From positions 52,435 to 116,434 of the forward strand of contig DFLE01000024.1 of the NCBI GenBank assembly GCA_002373375.1: 64,000 bases of DNA, given 5' to 3'. Shown here piece after piece: positions 43,219 to 53,843 of the stretch; within the stretch, counting starts at the first letter, position 1, and every line of letters starts with the position of its first letter. The stretch comes from Prevotellaceae bacterium UBA3627. Its GTDB lineage: Bacteria > Bacteroidota > Bacteroidia > Bacteroidales > Bacteroidaceae. The position numbers and the translations under genes were made by a program. The notes under the pieces are model-generated. The model was not told the DNA's origin. It made no database searches and was given only the letters and a program-made list of their open reading frames with translations.

Positions 43219-45084
43219 ATGAAATACACAAAAATAATAGCAGCGACAGGACTGACACTTGCCATGGCATCGTGTACGGATTTCTCTGACTATAACACTG
43301 CCCCGGATGATTTCGGCGCAACCGGCGGCAAGACGCTATGGCAGAATCTTAGTGAGAACAGTAATCTGTCAAAGTTTGCTGAGATAGTGGAGAAGTCGGG
43401 TTTTAAGTCAAATCTCGATGTTCCGACGTACTATACGCTGTTTGCTCCGTTAAACGGAACCTATAATGCTGACTCCGTATTGCAGATATTGGAGTCAGGC
43501 TTGACAGAGGATACTGCGAGGGTGCTTAAGGAATTTGTCAAACAGCATATAGTGCAGTATAATTATCCCATAAACGGTGCGGTAGAGGAGAAGAAGTTGC
43601 TTTCATTGAATGCAAAGACTCACTTGTTCTCACCAACGCATTACGGTGATGCGTCATTTACAAGTAACATAAATTTACCGGCCAGCAACGGTGTGATGCA
43701 TATCACTAACGGTAAAGAGAACTTCTATAGTAATATATATGAGTATATTAACAGGATAGAAGGATGTGACTTATTCCGTGACTATGTGATGGAATATGAT
43801 GAGGAGTATATTGACGAGTCAAACTCAATTCAGGGTTCCATCGTTGATGGAGTTCAAACCTATGAGTATATAGAATATGCACATCGTAATACGGTAATCA
43901 ACAGAATCCTGGGAGCACAGTTGGAGAATGAGGATAGTACGTACACTATGCTTATGCCTAATGATCAGGCTTGGACAAACTCATATAACAGGATTAATGG
44001 CAATTTCAAGTATTTGCCGAAGCTAACTTATAATGATTTGTCCAAAGTAAGTGGAGCAGCTACGGAAAAAGCTTTTCCGACAAGTGGAAAAACTGATATA
44101 ACAATTGGTACGCAGGAATATGCCGAGTTCCTCGGGGATTCTCTTACAAAGAGAAATATCCTGCGAAACCTTGCCTTTTCTCATGGCTATCCCTGCAATG
44201 ACGTGTTGCTGACAGGAAATGGTACTGTTACGGACAGTGTGCTTACTACAAGCCGCAATTTCCTTGTAAGTGCTAAAGACGTAGAAGATCATACGTTGGA
44301 GACATATCGTATGTCGAACGGTTACGTGAGAACAGTTGATTCAATACCTTACCAGCCATGGCAGACTTTTGAACCCATAATAAGTTCTACCAATGTTGGA
44401 CGAGTATTAAACTGCACTGGATATTCAGGTCTTTCTGCTCTGAAAGAGGTCTTTAGAAAGGGCGGAGAGCGTGATACACTGTTTAAGTACGTGCCTGAAT
44501 ATTTTTATGACCGCTTGATCGGAAAGAAGAGTGGTGACTCCAGATATTTCGGTTACGTTAATACGATTAGCTCATCTAATAGTGCTGTGCCAGAGTTGGA
44601 TATAAAGTTGGTGGCTGGAATAGGTAATTCTGGTGGAGTATTATCTACCACGTACCATATTTATGTTTTAACCATCCCAAACCAGATACTTGACAATCCT
44701 GAGGAGGGTATAACTTCAAAGCTTAAGCCATATTATCTGAGTTTCTATCTGAACTATACCGATGAGAATAATACCCAGCAGCAGAAGCAGCTGTTCCTCA
44801 GTGAGGATGCGGATCCGTCATGGGGACCAAGGTCAGAGGTCGTTAGTAAGGTGAATCATATAATAACGGTACCGGGTTATGCTCAGGTTATAGACTTGGG
44901 TGAGTTCACATTCCCTGTAAGCTATTATGGACTGGAGGCATATCCAAGTTTGATGATGTGTCATACACAGAAGTTTAACACTGCGACGAAGCGTAATTCT
45001 TATGAGCATGAGTTGCGTATTGCGGGAGTCTATCTGGTACCAGTGGAGGCTAATGATTACTTCATAAAGAAATCTGCTGAATGA
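43219..45084 (+). CDS. FAS1-domain surface lipoprotein
   Basis: 621 residues. The lipobox is AMASCTDFS (Cys near 19). The first FAS1 unit is about 37-175 (SKFAEIVEKSGFKSN..YYTLFAPLNGTYNADSVLQI, ending GVMHITNGKENF). A second is about 215-375 (INRILGAQLENEDSTYTMLM, ...). The C-terminal 230 residues are beta-rich with no known motif. It is probably a glycan-binding partner of SusC/SusD pair 2. Confidence 0.78.
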   Translation: MKYTKIIAATGLTLAMASCTDFSDYNTAPDDFGATGGKTLWQNLSENSNLSKFAEIVEKSGFKSNLDVPTYYTLFAPLNGTYNADSVLQILESGLTEDTARVLKEFVKQHIVQYNYPINGAVEEKKLLSLNAKTHLFSPTHYGDASFTSNINLPASNGVMHITNGKENFYSNIYEYINRIEGCDLFRDYVMEYDEEYIDESNSIQGSIVDGVQTYEYIEYAHRNTVINRILGAQLENEDSTYTMLMPNDQAWTNSYNRINGNFKYLPKLTYNDLSKVSGAATEKAFPTSGKTDITIGTQEYAEFLGDSLTKRNILRNLAFSHGYPCNDVLLTGNGTVTDSVLTTSRNFLVSAKDVEDHTLETYRMSNGYVRTVDSIPYQPWQTFEPIISSTNVGRVLNCTGYSGLSALKEVFRKGGERDTLFKYVPEYFYDRLIGKKSGDSRYFGYVNTISSSNSAVPELDIKLVAGIGNSGGVLSTTYHIYVLTIPNQILDNPEEGITSKLKPYYLSFYLNYTDENNTQQQKQLFLSEDADPSWGPRSEVVSKVNHIITVPGYAQVIDLGEFTFPVSYYGLEAYPSLMMCHTQKFNTATKRNSYEHELRIAGVYLVPVEANDYFIKKSAE

Positions 45085-45112
45085 AGAAGAAAACAACAAC
45101 GTTTAACGAAGA

Positions 45113-48100
45113 ATGATAATGATGAGCAACATATATGACATTTTGCAGCGTTTGAGCCAAAGGCTTATGCTCTGCTTCATAGTAATGGCTGTGTCGTGTG
45201 CCGTGTATGCCCAGGATGAGGAGATAGACCCACTTGAAGAGGACGAGGCTCCTGTGCAGAAGCAACCCAAGCGTAAGGCGGCAACCGACAATATTCCTAC
45301 TTGTGACATAAAGGGTAAGGTTGTTGACGAAGCCACAGGACAGCCATTGGCCGGTGTCCGCATACAAGCGACAGGTGACAACCGCTTTGCTGCCATGACG
45401 GACGCGAAGGGTGAGTTTACCATAAAGGTTCCTGTTTTTGTCACCTCCCTGTATTTCCAAGCACCGCGTCATTTGTCACAGCAGGTCGGTATAAAGGCAA
45501 ATGACGGTAATCAGACGGTAAATGTCTCAATGCTGACTGATAACTTCCGTCAGATGTATGACGAGGGTACGACCTATACGTCGCAGAACTCGTTCATATC
45601 AAACGGCGGACGACTGTCAATAGACGATGAGATTGGCGCAAACCTTGGTGCTGATATCCGTACGGTGATGCGTAACGGAAACGAGGAGCAGGGAGCACTG
45701 ATGCTTATACGTGGTATCAACTCTATCAATGCCAACTCTCAGCCGCTGGTGATCCTTGATGGCGTGGAGCTGGATATGCAGCGTAACCGCAGTTCGCTGC
45801 ACTTGGGAGATTACTTCAACATCCTCTCTGCCATTTCGCCAGAGGATATCGACAAGGTGACGGTGCTGAAGAATGCTACCGCGCTCTATGGAGCGCGTGG
45901 CGCCAATGGCGTAATACTTATAGACACCAAGCGCGGACACTCAATGGCTACCCGTATTGATGCCAAGATATATGCGGGCATAACGACAAAGCCGTCGTTG
46001 CCTACGATGATGAACGCGAACCAGTATCGTAACTATATAGTGGAGCAGTTAGGTACTGTGCCGTCATTGCAGGAGTATCAGTCATCAACGGGTGAACTGA
46101 TGTCATTCCGTTTTCTGAATGACGAGAAGTCAGGATATTTCTATCCTACATATCACAATGACACGAAGTGGACGGACGACATCTATCGCACTGCCGTGAC
46201 ACAGAACTACAGCATCAATGTGCAGGGTGGTGACGATGTAGGTATGTATCACCTCTCAGTAGGCTACACATCAATGGACAAGAGCGTGAAAGAGACATCA
46301 TTTGACCGTGTCAACGTACGTTTCAATACAGACATTAATCTGTTGGAGAATCTGGTGACGAAGTTTGATATGTCATTCTCACGTTCAAACACATATCTGT
46401 TTGACGACGGCTTTGCTGAGAATATGTCGCTCAGTACTGTTACCTCGCCAACACAGATGGCATTGATAAAGAGTCCGTTGCTCAATTCTCATCAGTACAA
46501 CCATTCAGTCGGCGGCTTCACCTCATTGCTTAGTGAGGCAGATGATTTGTTCTCTGCATTGGGTTCTTATGAGGGTCGCGATTACCAGTACTCTATCGGT
46601 AACCCAGTAGCTTTTATAGAAAATGCCAATGGCGAGCGTAAGAACAAGAATGAAAATACATTCTTCAACGTTGCCGTGGCTCCGACATGGAATATACTTC
46701 CTAATCTGTCAGCTACGACACACTTCAGTTATTACCTGAACCGTAACTCTCAGGCTTACTATCGTCCTAATGGCGGTATGCCGGCTTTCTATGTCGAAAA
46801 CCTGGGAACAGTATATAGCAAGGTCGCATCAATATTTGCCAAGGAGACAAATATCATCAGCAATACTCATATAGATTGGAATAATAAATACGGTGCGAAT
46901 AACGTTGCTGTGACAGGTGGTTTCCGTTATACCTACTTCTCATACGATGGCAGCGACCTGAGCTCACAATATACTACGCGTCAGGAAAATGATAAGAATC
47001 CATCAATGGCAGTTGGTCAGCGTTCAAACATCACTGGTAACAGTGATATATGGAAGAATATGCAGTGGTATGCAAGTGCAGACTACAGTTATGCCAACCG
47101 TTTCTTTGCTACTGTGTCACTGATGTTAGAGGCTAACAGCCGTTTTGGTGACAATGTAAGCAGTAAGGCAAGTATCGGACTGGCTGGTGTGCGCTGGGCC
47201 ATCTTCCCAAGCATACAGATGGGCTGGGTAATGTCAAACGAAGACTGGTTCCCCAAGAATGCTTTTGTAAACTATCTGAAAGTGTTCGGCGGATTTGATG
47301 TCAGCGGTAATGATGACATATCCAACTATGCAGCACGCTCTTCATTCTCTACTGTGAAGTATAACAACGACCAGATAGGTGTGAAGATCAGCAATGTGGG
47401 TAACGACCTCGTGAAGTGGGAGACTACACTGAAGTATAATGCTGGTTTCAAGGTCAATATGCTTAACAACCGTCTGAGTCTCGGGGTTGACGCATACTAC
47501 CATCGTACTAAAGACTTGTTGTCTCTCAAGACCTTTGACAATCCTATCGGTGGTATAAACAATTACTGGGTAAACGACGGTATGGTGAAGAACTTTGGTG
47601 TTGAGGTAGCAGTCAGCGGCAAGCCGATAGAGAAGAAGAACCTGCATCTTGAACTTGGTGCGACATTGGGTTCTTACAGCAATAAGGTTGGTCGTCTGGC
47701 TGACGGTGAGTTCACCACGTCTGTATATGGTGAGAAGAATATCCTGACACGCATAGGTTCATCAGTAGGTGTGTTCTATGGATATAAGACCGCAGACAAT
47801 GTGTTCAGCACAGAGGCAGAGGCAGCCACCGCACACAATGGTACAGACTATCTGAAGTATAAGGATGAGACTGGAGCAGACCAGACTTTCAATGCCGGTG
47901 ACGTGCACTTCATCGACCAGAACGGTGACGGCTACATAGACGAGCAGGACAAGGTTATCATCGGTAATCCTAATCCTGACATCTATGGTAACATCTTCGC
48001 TACGCTGACATGGAAACGTTTCACATTCAACGTAGGCTTCAACTACTGCGTGGGTAATGACGTGTACAACTACCAGCGTTATATCCTGAACTCAGGTGCG

Positions 48101-48472
48101 TCGCTCTATAACCAGCAGGTGGCAGAGATAGGTCACTGGCGTTATGAGGGACAGGTGACAAACTTGCCTCGTCTTGCATTTGGAGACCCTAAGGGTAACA
48201 ACCGTTTCTCTGACCGTTGGATAGAGGACGGCTCTTACCTGCGCATGAAGAGCCTGAGCATAGCTTACCAGATTCCGGTTCCGGAAGCCTGGCAGTCATG
48301 GTTGCAGGGTATCTCAGTATGGGGTGAGGCGCGTAACCTGTTCACTCTTACAAAATATACTGGCAACGATCCGGAGTTCAGCGTTGGCAACAACGTTCTG
48401 TATCAAGGTGTTGACTGTGGCAATATAGCACAGAGCCGCTCTTTCGTACTCGGTGTGAAGATTAACTTATAA
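45113..48472 (+). CDS. SusC/RagA-type TonB-dependent outer-membrane transporter (2)
   Basis: 1119 residues; an ATG at 45122 (MSNIYD...) is an equally good start. The signal ends near VYAQD. An acidic linker and the carboxypeptidase-like domain (CDIKGKVVDEATGQPLAGVR) are followed by the plug with MLIRGINSINANSQPLVILD and VTVLKNATALYGARGANGVI. Barrel features include QNGDGYIDEQDKVIIGNPNP. It ends SFVLGVKINL, with Leu rather than an aromatic as the last residue. Sequence is clearly different from SusC1, so a second ligand is likely. It pairs with SusD2. Confidence 0.94.
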   Translation: MIMMSNIYDILQRLSQRLMLCFIVMAVSCAVYAQDEEIDPLEEDEAPVQKQPKRKAATDNIPTCDIKGKVVDEATGQPLAGVRIQATGDNRFAAMTDAKGEFTIKVPVFVTSLYFQAPRHLSQQVGIKANDGNQTVNVSMLTDNFRQMYDEGTTYTSQNSFISNGGRLSIDDEIGANLGADIRTVMRNGNEEQGALMLIRGINSINANSQPLVILDGVELDMQRNRSSLHLGDYFNILSAISPEDIDKVTVLKNATALYGARGANGVILIDTKRGHSMATRIDAKIYAGITTKPSLPTMMNANQYRNYIVEQLGTVPSLQEYQSSTGELMSFRFLNDEKSGYFYPTYHNDTKWTDDIYRTAVTQNYSINVQGGDDVGMYHLSVGYTSMDKSVKETSFDRVNVRFNTDINLLENLVTKFDMSFSRSNTYLFDDGFAENMSLSTVTSPTQMALIKSPLLNSHQYNHSVGGFTSLLSEADDLFSALGSYEGRDYQYSIGNPVAFIENANGERKNKNENTFFNVAVAPTWNILPNLSATTHFSYYLNRNSQAYYRPNGGMPAFYVENLGTVYSKVASIFAKETNIISNTHIDWNNKYGANNVAVTGGFRYTYFSYDGSDLSSQYTTRQENDKNPSMAVGQRSNITGNSDIWKNMQWYASADYSYANRFFATVSLMLEANSRFGDNVSSKASIGLAGVRWAIFPSIQMGWVMSNEDWFPKNAFVNYLKVFGGFDVSGNDDISNYAARSSFSTVKYNNDQIGVKISNVGNDLVKWETTLKYNAGFKVNMLNNRLSLGVDAYYHRTKDLLSLKTFDNPIGGINNYWVNDGMVKNFGVEVAVSGKPIEKKNLHLELGATLGSYSNKVGRLADGEFTTSVYGEKNILTRIGSSVGVFYGYKTADNVFSTEAEAATAHNGTDYLKYKDETGADQTFNAGDVHFIDQNGDGYIDEQDKVIIGNPNPDIYGNIFATLTWKRFTFNVGFNYCVGNDVYNYQRYILNSGASLYNQQVAEIGHWRYEGQVTNLPRLAFGDPKGNNRFSDRWIEDGSYLRMKSLSIAYQIPVPEAWQSWLQGISVWGEARNLFTLTKYTGNDPEFSVGNNVLYQGVDCGNIAQSRSFVLGVKINL

Positions 48473-48488
48473 ACCAAAGATTTGCACA

Positions 48489-50729
48489 ATGAAAAAGATA
48501 TTATATACATTTTTAGCAGCTGTAGGCTTGATGTGTGCTGTCTCATGCTCTGATATGCTTGAGACAGAGAGCAACAGTCAGCTGTATGACCCGTCACTGT
48601 CAGAGAAAACCGACTCTGTATTCTATGCATACGGTATTCTTCAGGCAATGCAGCAGTTGGCTGACCAGTATTATTTCCAGAATGAGTTACGTGGTGACTT
48701 GGTGAAGACAACCAAGTATGCCACCACAGATTTGCGTGACCTTTCTACATTCTCTGCCGATGCAAGTAACAAGTATGACAGTGTGTATCTCTATTATCAG
48801 GTGATAAACAACTGTAACTATTACTTGAAGAATCGTAAGACAGACCTCGTGACAGGCTCGCAGTATGTGGTGATGAATGAGTACATCGCTGTTGCGGCAA
48901 TACGTGCCTGGACATATCTGCAGCTTGTGCGCCAGTATGGTGACGTACCTTACATCACAGAGCCTGTGATGTCAATATCAGAGATAAACGCTCAGAAGTC
49001 GGCTACGTCATCAAGTGTTATCCTGCAGTCAGAGGCAGAGTATCTGGAGAACCTGAAAAATACGTGGGGACCAGATTACTGCTCTGTGCCAAACTTTGGC
49101 AAGACGAAGGAGATACAGATAGGAGGAAACGGCTCAAGAGATAAGTATATTCTCCCTTCTAAGTGTTTTGTACCAATATATCTGGTGTTGGGAGACTTAT
49201 ATCTTGAGGATGCGAAATACGCAGCTGCTGTAAAGTCTTATTATGACTATTACTATTATTGCTCGGAGACTGAAAAAACAGCGGTGTCAGAAGGTGTGCT
49301 GAGAATGGGTACCTTGGAAAAATATGGACCAGAAGAGGTGACATTACCTTCTGATATAGAAACATACACACCAAGTACTCTTGCCAACATACTTAAAGAC
49401 TGGGAGGATCTTTTCAGTGCTTCTTCTGCTCCAGCTGATGTGATATCATACATACCAATGGCAACAAGCGCACTTCAGGGACAGACAACAGAAGTTCCAG
49501 AAGCATTTGGATATTTATATTATGAGGGAACTGGTGGAAGCAGAATATCATATAGCTCTTCATCTTCGGCTCAGACCCCAAATGTGCAGGTAGAACCATC
49601 TGATGAATTCAGGGAGAAGTCAAATAGTCAGCCTGTTTACTATAAGGTTATATCATCATCATCATCTGCCTTGCCTGAGTTGTCAAGCGCGACTTTGGGC
49701 GATATGCGTATGAATATATGTTCGCCAGGTAGAGATCCTTATTCTGACAGAACGTATGTATATAAACCAGGTCTTGGCAACTTCTTCCTGTATCGTAACT
49801 CAACGGTGTTCCTCAGCATTGCGGAGGCACTTAATGGTATGGGGTATCCTGACGCAGCGTTTGCCGTGTTGAAGAATGGCTTGGACAAGGGTCTGGTATC
49901 ATTTGTTGACTCAGCTTATACCCATCAGACATTTAATAATCCAAGAATCAGGGTATTTGGCAAAGACCGTTACTATTTGTCAACTAAGTCGGCAGAGATG
50001 CTCAGCAATGGTGCGGACGGTTATGCCTTTAACTTCCTGCCACGCGGATTAGAGAGTGGTGGTAATGATGGTACTGGCTTGTTTGCCGCCGGTACACTCT
50101 GTGGTATTCACCTTCATGGTGCCGGTTATGTAGTTGACGAGAGCAATGTTCAGTCACCTTATAATTACTTTACAGTGTTGGACAAAAAACTGGCTGAGCT
50201 GGCTGAGAAATATCCAAATACAGGGCTGAGTGCCAAGATTGCGAAGTATGAGCAGGAGAAGGCGTTATACGAAAGCTGGCTTAATATGTTGAATGAGGAC
50301 AAGGAAAATGCCCTGACTACGATATTGGGCAAATATACCAAGCGTACTCTTTGCGGACTTACTGATGAGGAGATAGCAAGTAAGACAAGTGATGAGAAGA
50401 CAGAGCAAGAAGTAATAGACGAGGCATTTGAAAATATGTCAAATTCTCAGATTGCGGTGGCAGTGGTAAGGCAGACTTATCCTAACTTCGTAGAATACTA
50501 TAACACAGAGTTTACGACAGAAGACAGGGTAAATGCCATGGAAGACCTCATTTGTGATGAGTATGCCTATGAAACGGCATTTGAAGGACGTCGTTTCGGA
50601 GATTTGCAGCGTATAGCACGTCATAAGAATGAGCGTGGTCTGTATGGCGGAGGATTTGGTAACCGCTGGCTCCAGGACAAACTTGGATTCAAGGGATTCA
50701 ATGGAGTATGGTATCTGCCGTTCAAGTGA
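48489..50729 (+). CDS. SusD/RagB-type glycan-binding lipoprotein (2)
   Basis: 746 residues, long for SusD (about 500-650 usual). The lipobox is AVSCSDMLE (Cys near 20). AAIRAWTYLQLVRQYGDVPYI is the conserved SusD TPR segment and FEGRRFGDLQRIARHK the C-terminal signature. A Ser-rich stretch (SYSSSSSAQT) and polar helices lie in the middle. It is last in the seven-gene run and is followed by a hairpin terminator. Confidence 0.92.
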   Translation: MKKILYTFLAAVGLMCAVSCSDMLETESNSQLYDPSLSEKTDSVFYAYGILQAMQQLADQYYFQNELRGDLVKTTKYATTDLRDLSTFSADASNKYDSVYLYYQVINNCNYYLKNRKTDLVTGSQYVVMNEYIAVAAIRAWTYLQLVRQYGDVPYITEPVMSISEINAQKSATSSSVILQSEAEYLENLKNTWGPDYCSVPNFGKTKEIQIGGNGSRDKYILPSKCFVPIYLVLGDLYLEDAKYAAAVKSYYDYYYYCSETEKTAVSEGVLRMGTLEKYGPEEVTLPSDIETYTPSTLANILKDWEDLFSASSAPADVISYIPMATSALQGQTTEVPEAFGYLYYEGTGGSRISYSSSSSAQTPNVQVEPSDEFREKSNSQPVYYKVISSSSSALPELSSATLGDMRMNICSPGRDPYSDRTYVYKPGLGNFFLYRNSTVFLSIAEALNGMGYPDAAFAVLKNGLDKGLVSFVDSAYTHQTFNNPRIRVFGKDRYYLSTKSAEMLSNGADGYAFNFLPRGLESGGNDGTGLFAAGTLCGIHLHGAGYVVDESNVQSPYNYFTVLDKKLAELAEKYPNTGLSAKIAKYEQEKALYESWLNMLNEDKENALTTILGKYTKRTLCGLTDEEIASKTSDEKTEQEVIDEAFENMSNSQIAVAVVRQTYPNFVEYYNTEFTTEDRVNAMEDLICDEYAYETAFEGRRFGDLQRIARHKNERGLYGGGFGNRWLQDKLGFKGFNGVWYLPFK

Positions 50730-50761
50730 TAAGGTGGCGACTAACTGAATTATAATATGCT

Positions 50762-50795
50762 AAAACGGCAGCTGCCTAAAACGGCAGCTGCCGTT
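50762..50795 (+). terminator. Terminator of the FAS1/SusCD operon
   Basis: AAACGGCAGCTGCC / GGCAGCTGCCGTTT forms a hairpin with a short loop. GGCAGCTGCC is itself a palindrome present twice. Only a short T-run follows. Confidence 0.75.
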
Positions 50796-50996
50796 TGTCT
50801 TTCTGATGCAAAAAAGACAGATGTAAGATGTCAAGATGAGTCAGGCCGTGTTGATTATGACAGTGGTCAAAGGTATGCAGTCACGACTTATGAGGGGACG
50901 CCAAACGGTTAAACCTTATTCCCGCTTGCTGCGTCATAAATATAATTTTAACCTAACAAAACAAATCGAAAGAACTACATTAGATAACCTAACAAA

Positions 50997-53780
50997 ATGA
51001 AACAAAAGACACATTTTTTGTACCTTAAAATTAAAACTGCTATGATAGGAAGACTGAGATTGCTTTTTTGTTTGCTCGTAGTGACTTTGTGTGCAAAGAC
51101 TATGGCTACTCCGATTGATGACCTTGAGACAATGTTGCGTGATAACCCTCAGGTGCAGGAGAAAATATACGTTCACACAGACAACAGCGCTTATTTCGTC
51201 GGTGACACACTGTGGTATAAGGCATACGTTGTTAGAGCCGATGACCTTACTCCTACTAATATGAGTAAACTATTGTATGTGGAGCTACTTACGCCCGACG
51301 GCTACCTTGTGGAGCGCCAGCATATCGTTGTCAATGGCAACGGCTATACCTGCGGACAGTTTATACTTGAGGACTCCCTCTATTCCGGGTTCTATGAAGT
51401 GCGTGCTTATACACGTTGGCAGCTGAACTTCAACGTCAAGGAGAGAGAATATACCCATGACGAGGAACTTAAGTTCTATGGAAAGAAAAACGCCGCTGAT
51501 TTCTACAGAGACTGGGACGGACTTTACTCACGTGTGGTACCTGTATATCAGAAACCGACGGAGAAAGGCAACTATATTGACCGTTATATGTCACACCGTC
51601 CAAAGACACGTATCCTGAAAGACAAGGACTATCTCACCATGTCCTTCTATCCGGAAGGCGGCCAGCTGATAGAGGGTGTGCCATGTAATGTAGCCTTTGA
51701 GGTAAAGGATAACCACGGAGAGAACTTTGACCTTGAGGGAACGCTCAGCAATGGCACCAAGATAAAGACACAGCATCTCGGTATGGGACAGATGACCATC
51801 ACACCTACCGAGACACCCCTTACGGCTACTTTTAACTGGAAAGGAAAAGACTATACCTTCAAGTTGCCTAAAGCGCAGAAGCAAGGCGTTTCATTAAACT
51901 ATGATGCACAGAAAAATTCAGTGGCATTATCAGCCAAGGGTGTCACTCCTGCCGCATACGCCGTGTTGTGCAGAGGAACACTGGTTGCCTTCCAGCGTAT
52001 TACGTCAGGCAATATACAGTTGAACAAATCAGAACTGCAAACCGGCGTAAATGAACTGATAGTATATGACGAGAACGCCCAGCCGCTTGCCTCACGCCTT
52101 TTCTTCATTAATAATGGCGACTACGGCAAGCCAGTGAATGTCACCTTGCGTACGGCAGGTGCAGAGATAGGGGCAAAGACAACCGTTGATGCTTATGCGC
52201 CTATAGACGTGAAGGTAGAGGCAGGTGAACAGCATCCCGCTACCATCTCCCTGGCAATACGTGACGCGCAGACTGACGAGCGTGGATATGACAACGGAAA
52301 TATCATGACCGATATGCTCCTGAGCTCAGAACTCAAGGGGTTCATAGCCTATCCCGCATATTACTTTGAGAGCAATGACGCACAACACCTGTCAGACCTC
52401 GACCTGCTGATGAAGGTACAGGGATGGCGCAGGTATAAGCGTGCAGAGCAGCTGCGATATGAGCCGGAAAAGGGACTGACCTTTGAGGGAACAGTATATA
52501 CGGTACCAGCCGAGGCCAATATATTGGAATATGAAGACCTTGCAGGAGTAGGCAAGAAAGCCTCCACTATTGCTGACAAAATGCGTGCAGAGCAGGGTAT
52601 AGATGCCTTTGACTCGCCTGTCGTGGCTCAGACGGAGACAGTATTTGATACAGAAGAAGGCAGCGAAGAGACGGTAGAGTACTCTGAGGGTGATGGCGAC
52701 GGAACTACCATTATGAGTGGCAGGGCAAGGAAAAACATACTCGTGGAGGCCGAGATAAACAAGAACGGCGAGATGGCAGGTGCCATAGCACGAACAGACC
52801 GTTACGGACACTTCAAAATAAATATGCCTCCATACTACGGATGGGCTTACCTCTTTGCCAAGGCATACAACCGTAGCGATTCTCTGACAAAGAACATGCA
52901 GACGGGGAAGCATGACAAAGACTTCCTTAACGAGCGTGCCTTCCCTGACTTTTTCGTAAAGCAGGATGTATGCTTCCCTCGTTTCTGCAAACCATATTCA
53001 TGGTATCAGACAAACTCTCCACAGTTACAGTTCGTTGACGAGGATGATGACGAGAACATACCAGAGTCCAGCAAACTGGCTGGTACGCATCAGTTGCAGA
53101 CGGTGGTGGTGAAGTCGCGCCGTCGTGGTCGCCGTGCTATAGACATGAAGAAACCAGCCATAGTGATGGATGCATACGATTTGTATAATGAGTTGTCAGA
53201 CCGCGGACTGATGTGTGGCATAGTTGATTTCCGTGTATTCCCTGTCATGGCCGCAACGTATCTCTTCGGTAATATGGGCCGTGATAATCAGATTAACATA
53301 CGTGCGCTGGTTAAGGGTACGTCATTCTACCGTAACTATACTCCTGGTAATAACGAGTTTGACAAAGATGTGTCACAGGCGGACGTGTTCAATACTCTGC
53401 GCCTTGAGCGTATGCAGTATGTCAAGGCATACACCGACTATGAGCTGCGTACCGACTCAGGCGACGTGGTGGCTGCAAACATCGCTGACGTGACGTTCGA
53501 TTTCGTGCCGATAGAGAATGACGGCAAGCGTCCTACATATCGTGACCGCCGCTATATCATGGACGGCATAGCCCGCCCGGAGGAGTTCTACTCTCCTGAC
53601 TACAGCAACGCCAAACCGTCAAAGCCTACGGATTACCGTCGTACCCTTTACTGGAATCCTAACGTGAAACTCAACAGTGACGGTACGTTCAGCACCACGA
53701 TATACAACAACAGTCGTGAGACGCGCGTAACGGTCAGTGCGGCAGGCGTGGGTACAGACGGACAGATGTATTACAAGTAA
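50997..53780 (+). CDS. Exported MG2/plug-domain protein of Bacteroidetes type
   Basis: 927 residues with an N-terminal signal; MIGRLRLLFCLLVV at residue 16 (51042) is an alternative start that gives a more usual signal peptide. DDLETMLRDNPQVQEKIYVH and YFVGDTLWYKAYV begin an MG2 (alpha-2-macroglobulin-like) beta domain. The middle is further Ig-like modules (SFYPEGGQLIEGVP; ATISLAIRDAQTDERG). The C-terminal part (about 690-900) resembles a TonB plug-like region (TVVVKSRRRGRRAI...), without a barrel. The role is unknown; proteins of this type occur near TonB-dependent systems. It follows the operon terminator and precedes rnhB. Confidence 0.7.
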   Translation: MKQKTHFLYLKIKTAMIGRLRLLFCLLVVTLCAKTMATPIDDLETMLRDNPQVQEKIYVHTDNSAYFVGDTLWYKAYVVRADDLTPTNMSKLLYVELLTPDGYLVERQHIVVNGNGYTCGQFILEDSLYSGFYEVRAYTRWQLNFNVKEREYTHDEELKFYGKKNAADFYRDWDGLYSRVVPVYQKPTEKGNYIDRYMSHRPKTRILKDKDYLTMSFYPEGGQLIEGVPCNVAFEVKDNHGENFDLEGTLSNGTKIKTQHLGMGQMTITPTETPLTATFNWKGKDYTFKLPKAQKQGVSLNYDAQKNSVALSAKGVTPAAYAVLCRGTLVAFQRITSGNIQLNKSELQTGVNELIVYDENAQPLASRLFFINNGDYGKPVNVTLRTAGAEIGAKTTVDAYAPIDVKVEAGEQHPATISLAIRDAQTDERGYDNGNIMTDMLLSSELKGFIAYPAYYFESNDAQHLSDLDLLMKVQGWRRYKRAEQLRYEPEKGLTFEGTVYTVPAEANILEYEDLAGVGKKASTIADKMRAEQGIDAFDSPVVAQTETVFDTEEGSEETVEYSEGDGDGTTIMSGRARKNILVEAEINKNGEMAGAIARTDRYGHFKINMPPYYGWAYLFAKAYNRSDSLTKNMQTGKHDKDFLNERAFPDFFVKQDVCFPRFCKPYSWYQTNSPQLQFVDEDDDENIPESSKLAGTHQLQTVVVKSRRRGRRAIDMKKPAIVMDAYDLYNELSDRGLMCGIVDFRVFPVMAATYLFGNMGRDNQINIRALVKGTSFYRNYTPGNNEFDKDVSQADVFNTLRLERMQYVKAYTDYELRTDSGDVVAANIADVTFDFVPIENDGKRPTYRDRRYIMDGIARPEEFYSPDYSNAKPSKPTDYRRTLYWNPNVKLNSDGTFSTTIYNNSRETRVTVSAAGVGTDGQMYYK

Positions 53781-53843
53781 GTTATGAGTTATGAGTTATG
53801 AGTTATGAGTTATAAGTTATGAGTTATAAGTTATGAGTTGTGA
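53781..53843 (+). repeat. Nine 7-bp GTTATGA repeats covering the rnhB start
   Basis: Units start at 53781, 53788, 53795, 53802, 53809, 53816, 53823, 53830 and 53837; two are GTTATAA and the last is GTTGTGA. The rnhB ATG (53833) is inside unit 8. The tract begins directly after the previous gene's stop codon. Confidence 0.92.

Noticed and set aside
50836..51000. 54-aa ORF before the MG2-like gene, with an ATGA overlap
   Set aside because: No motif, promoter or family resemblance; the frame may be chance. Kept out of the gene list.
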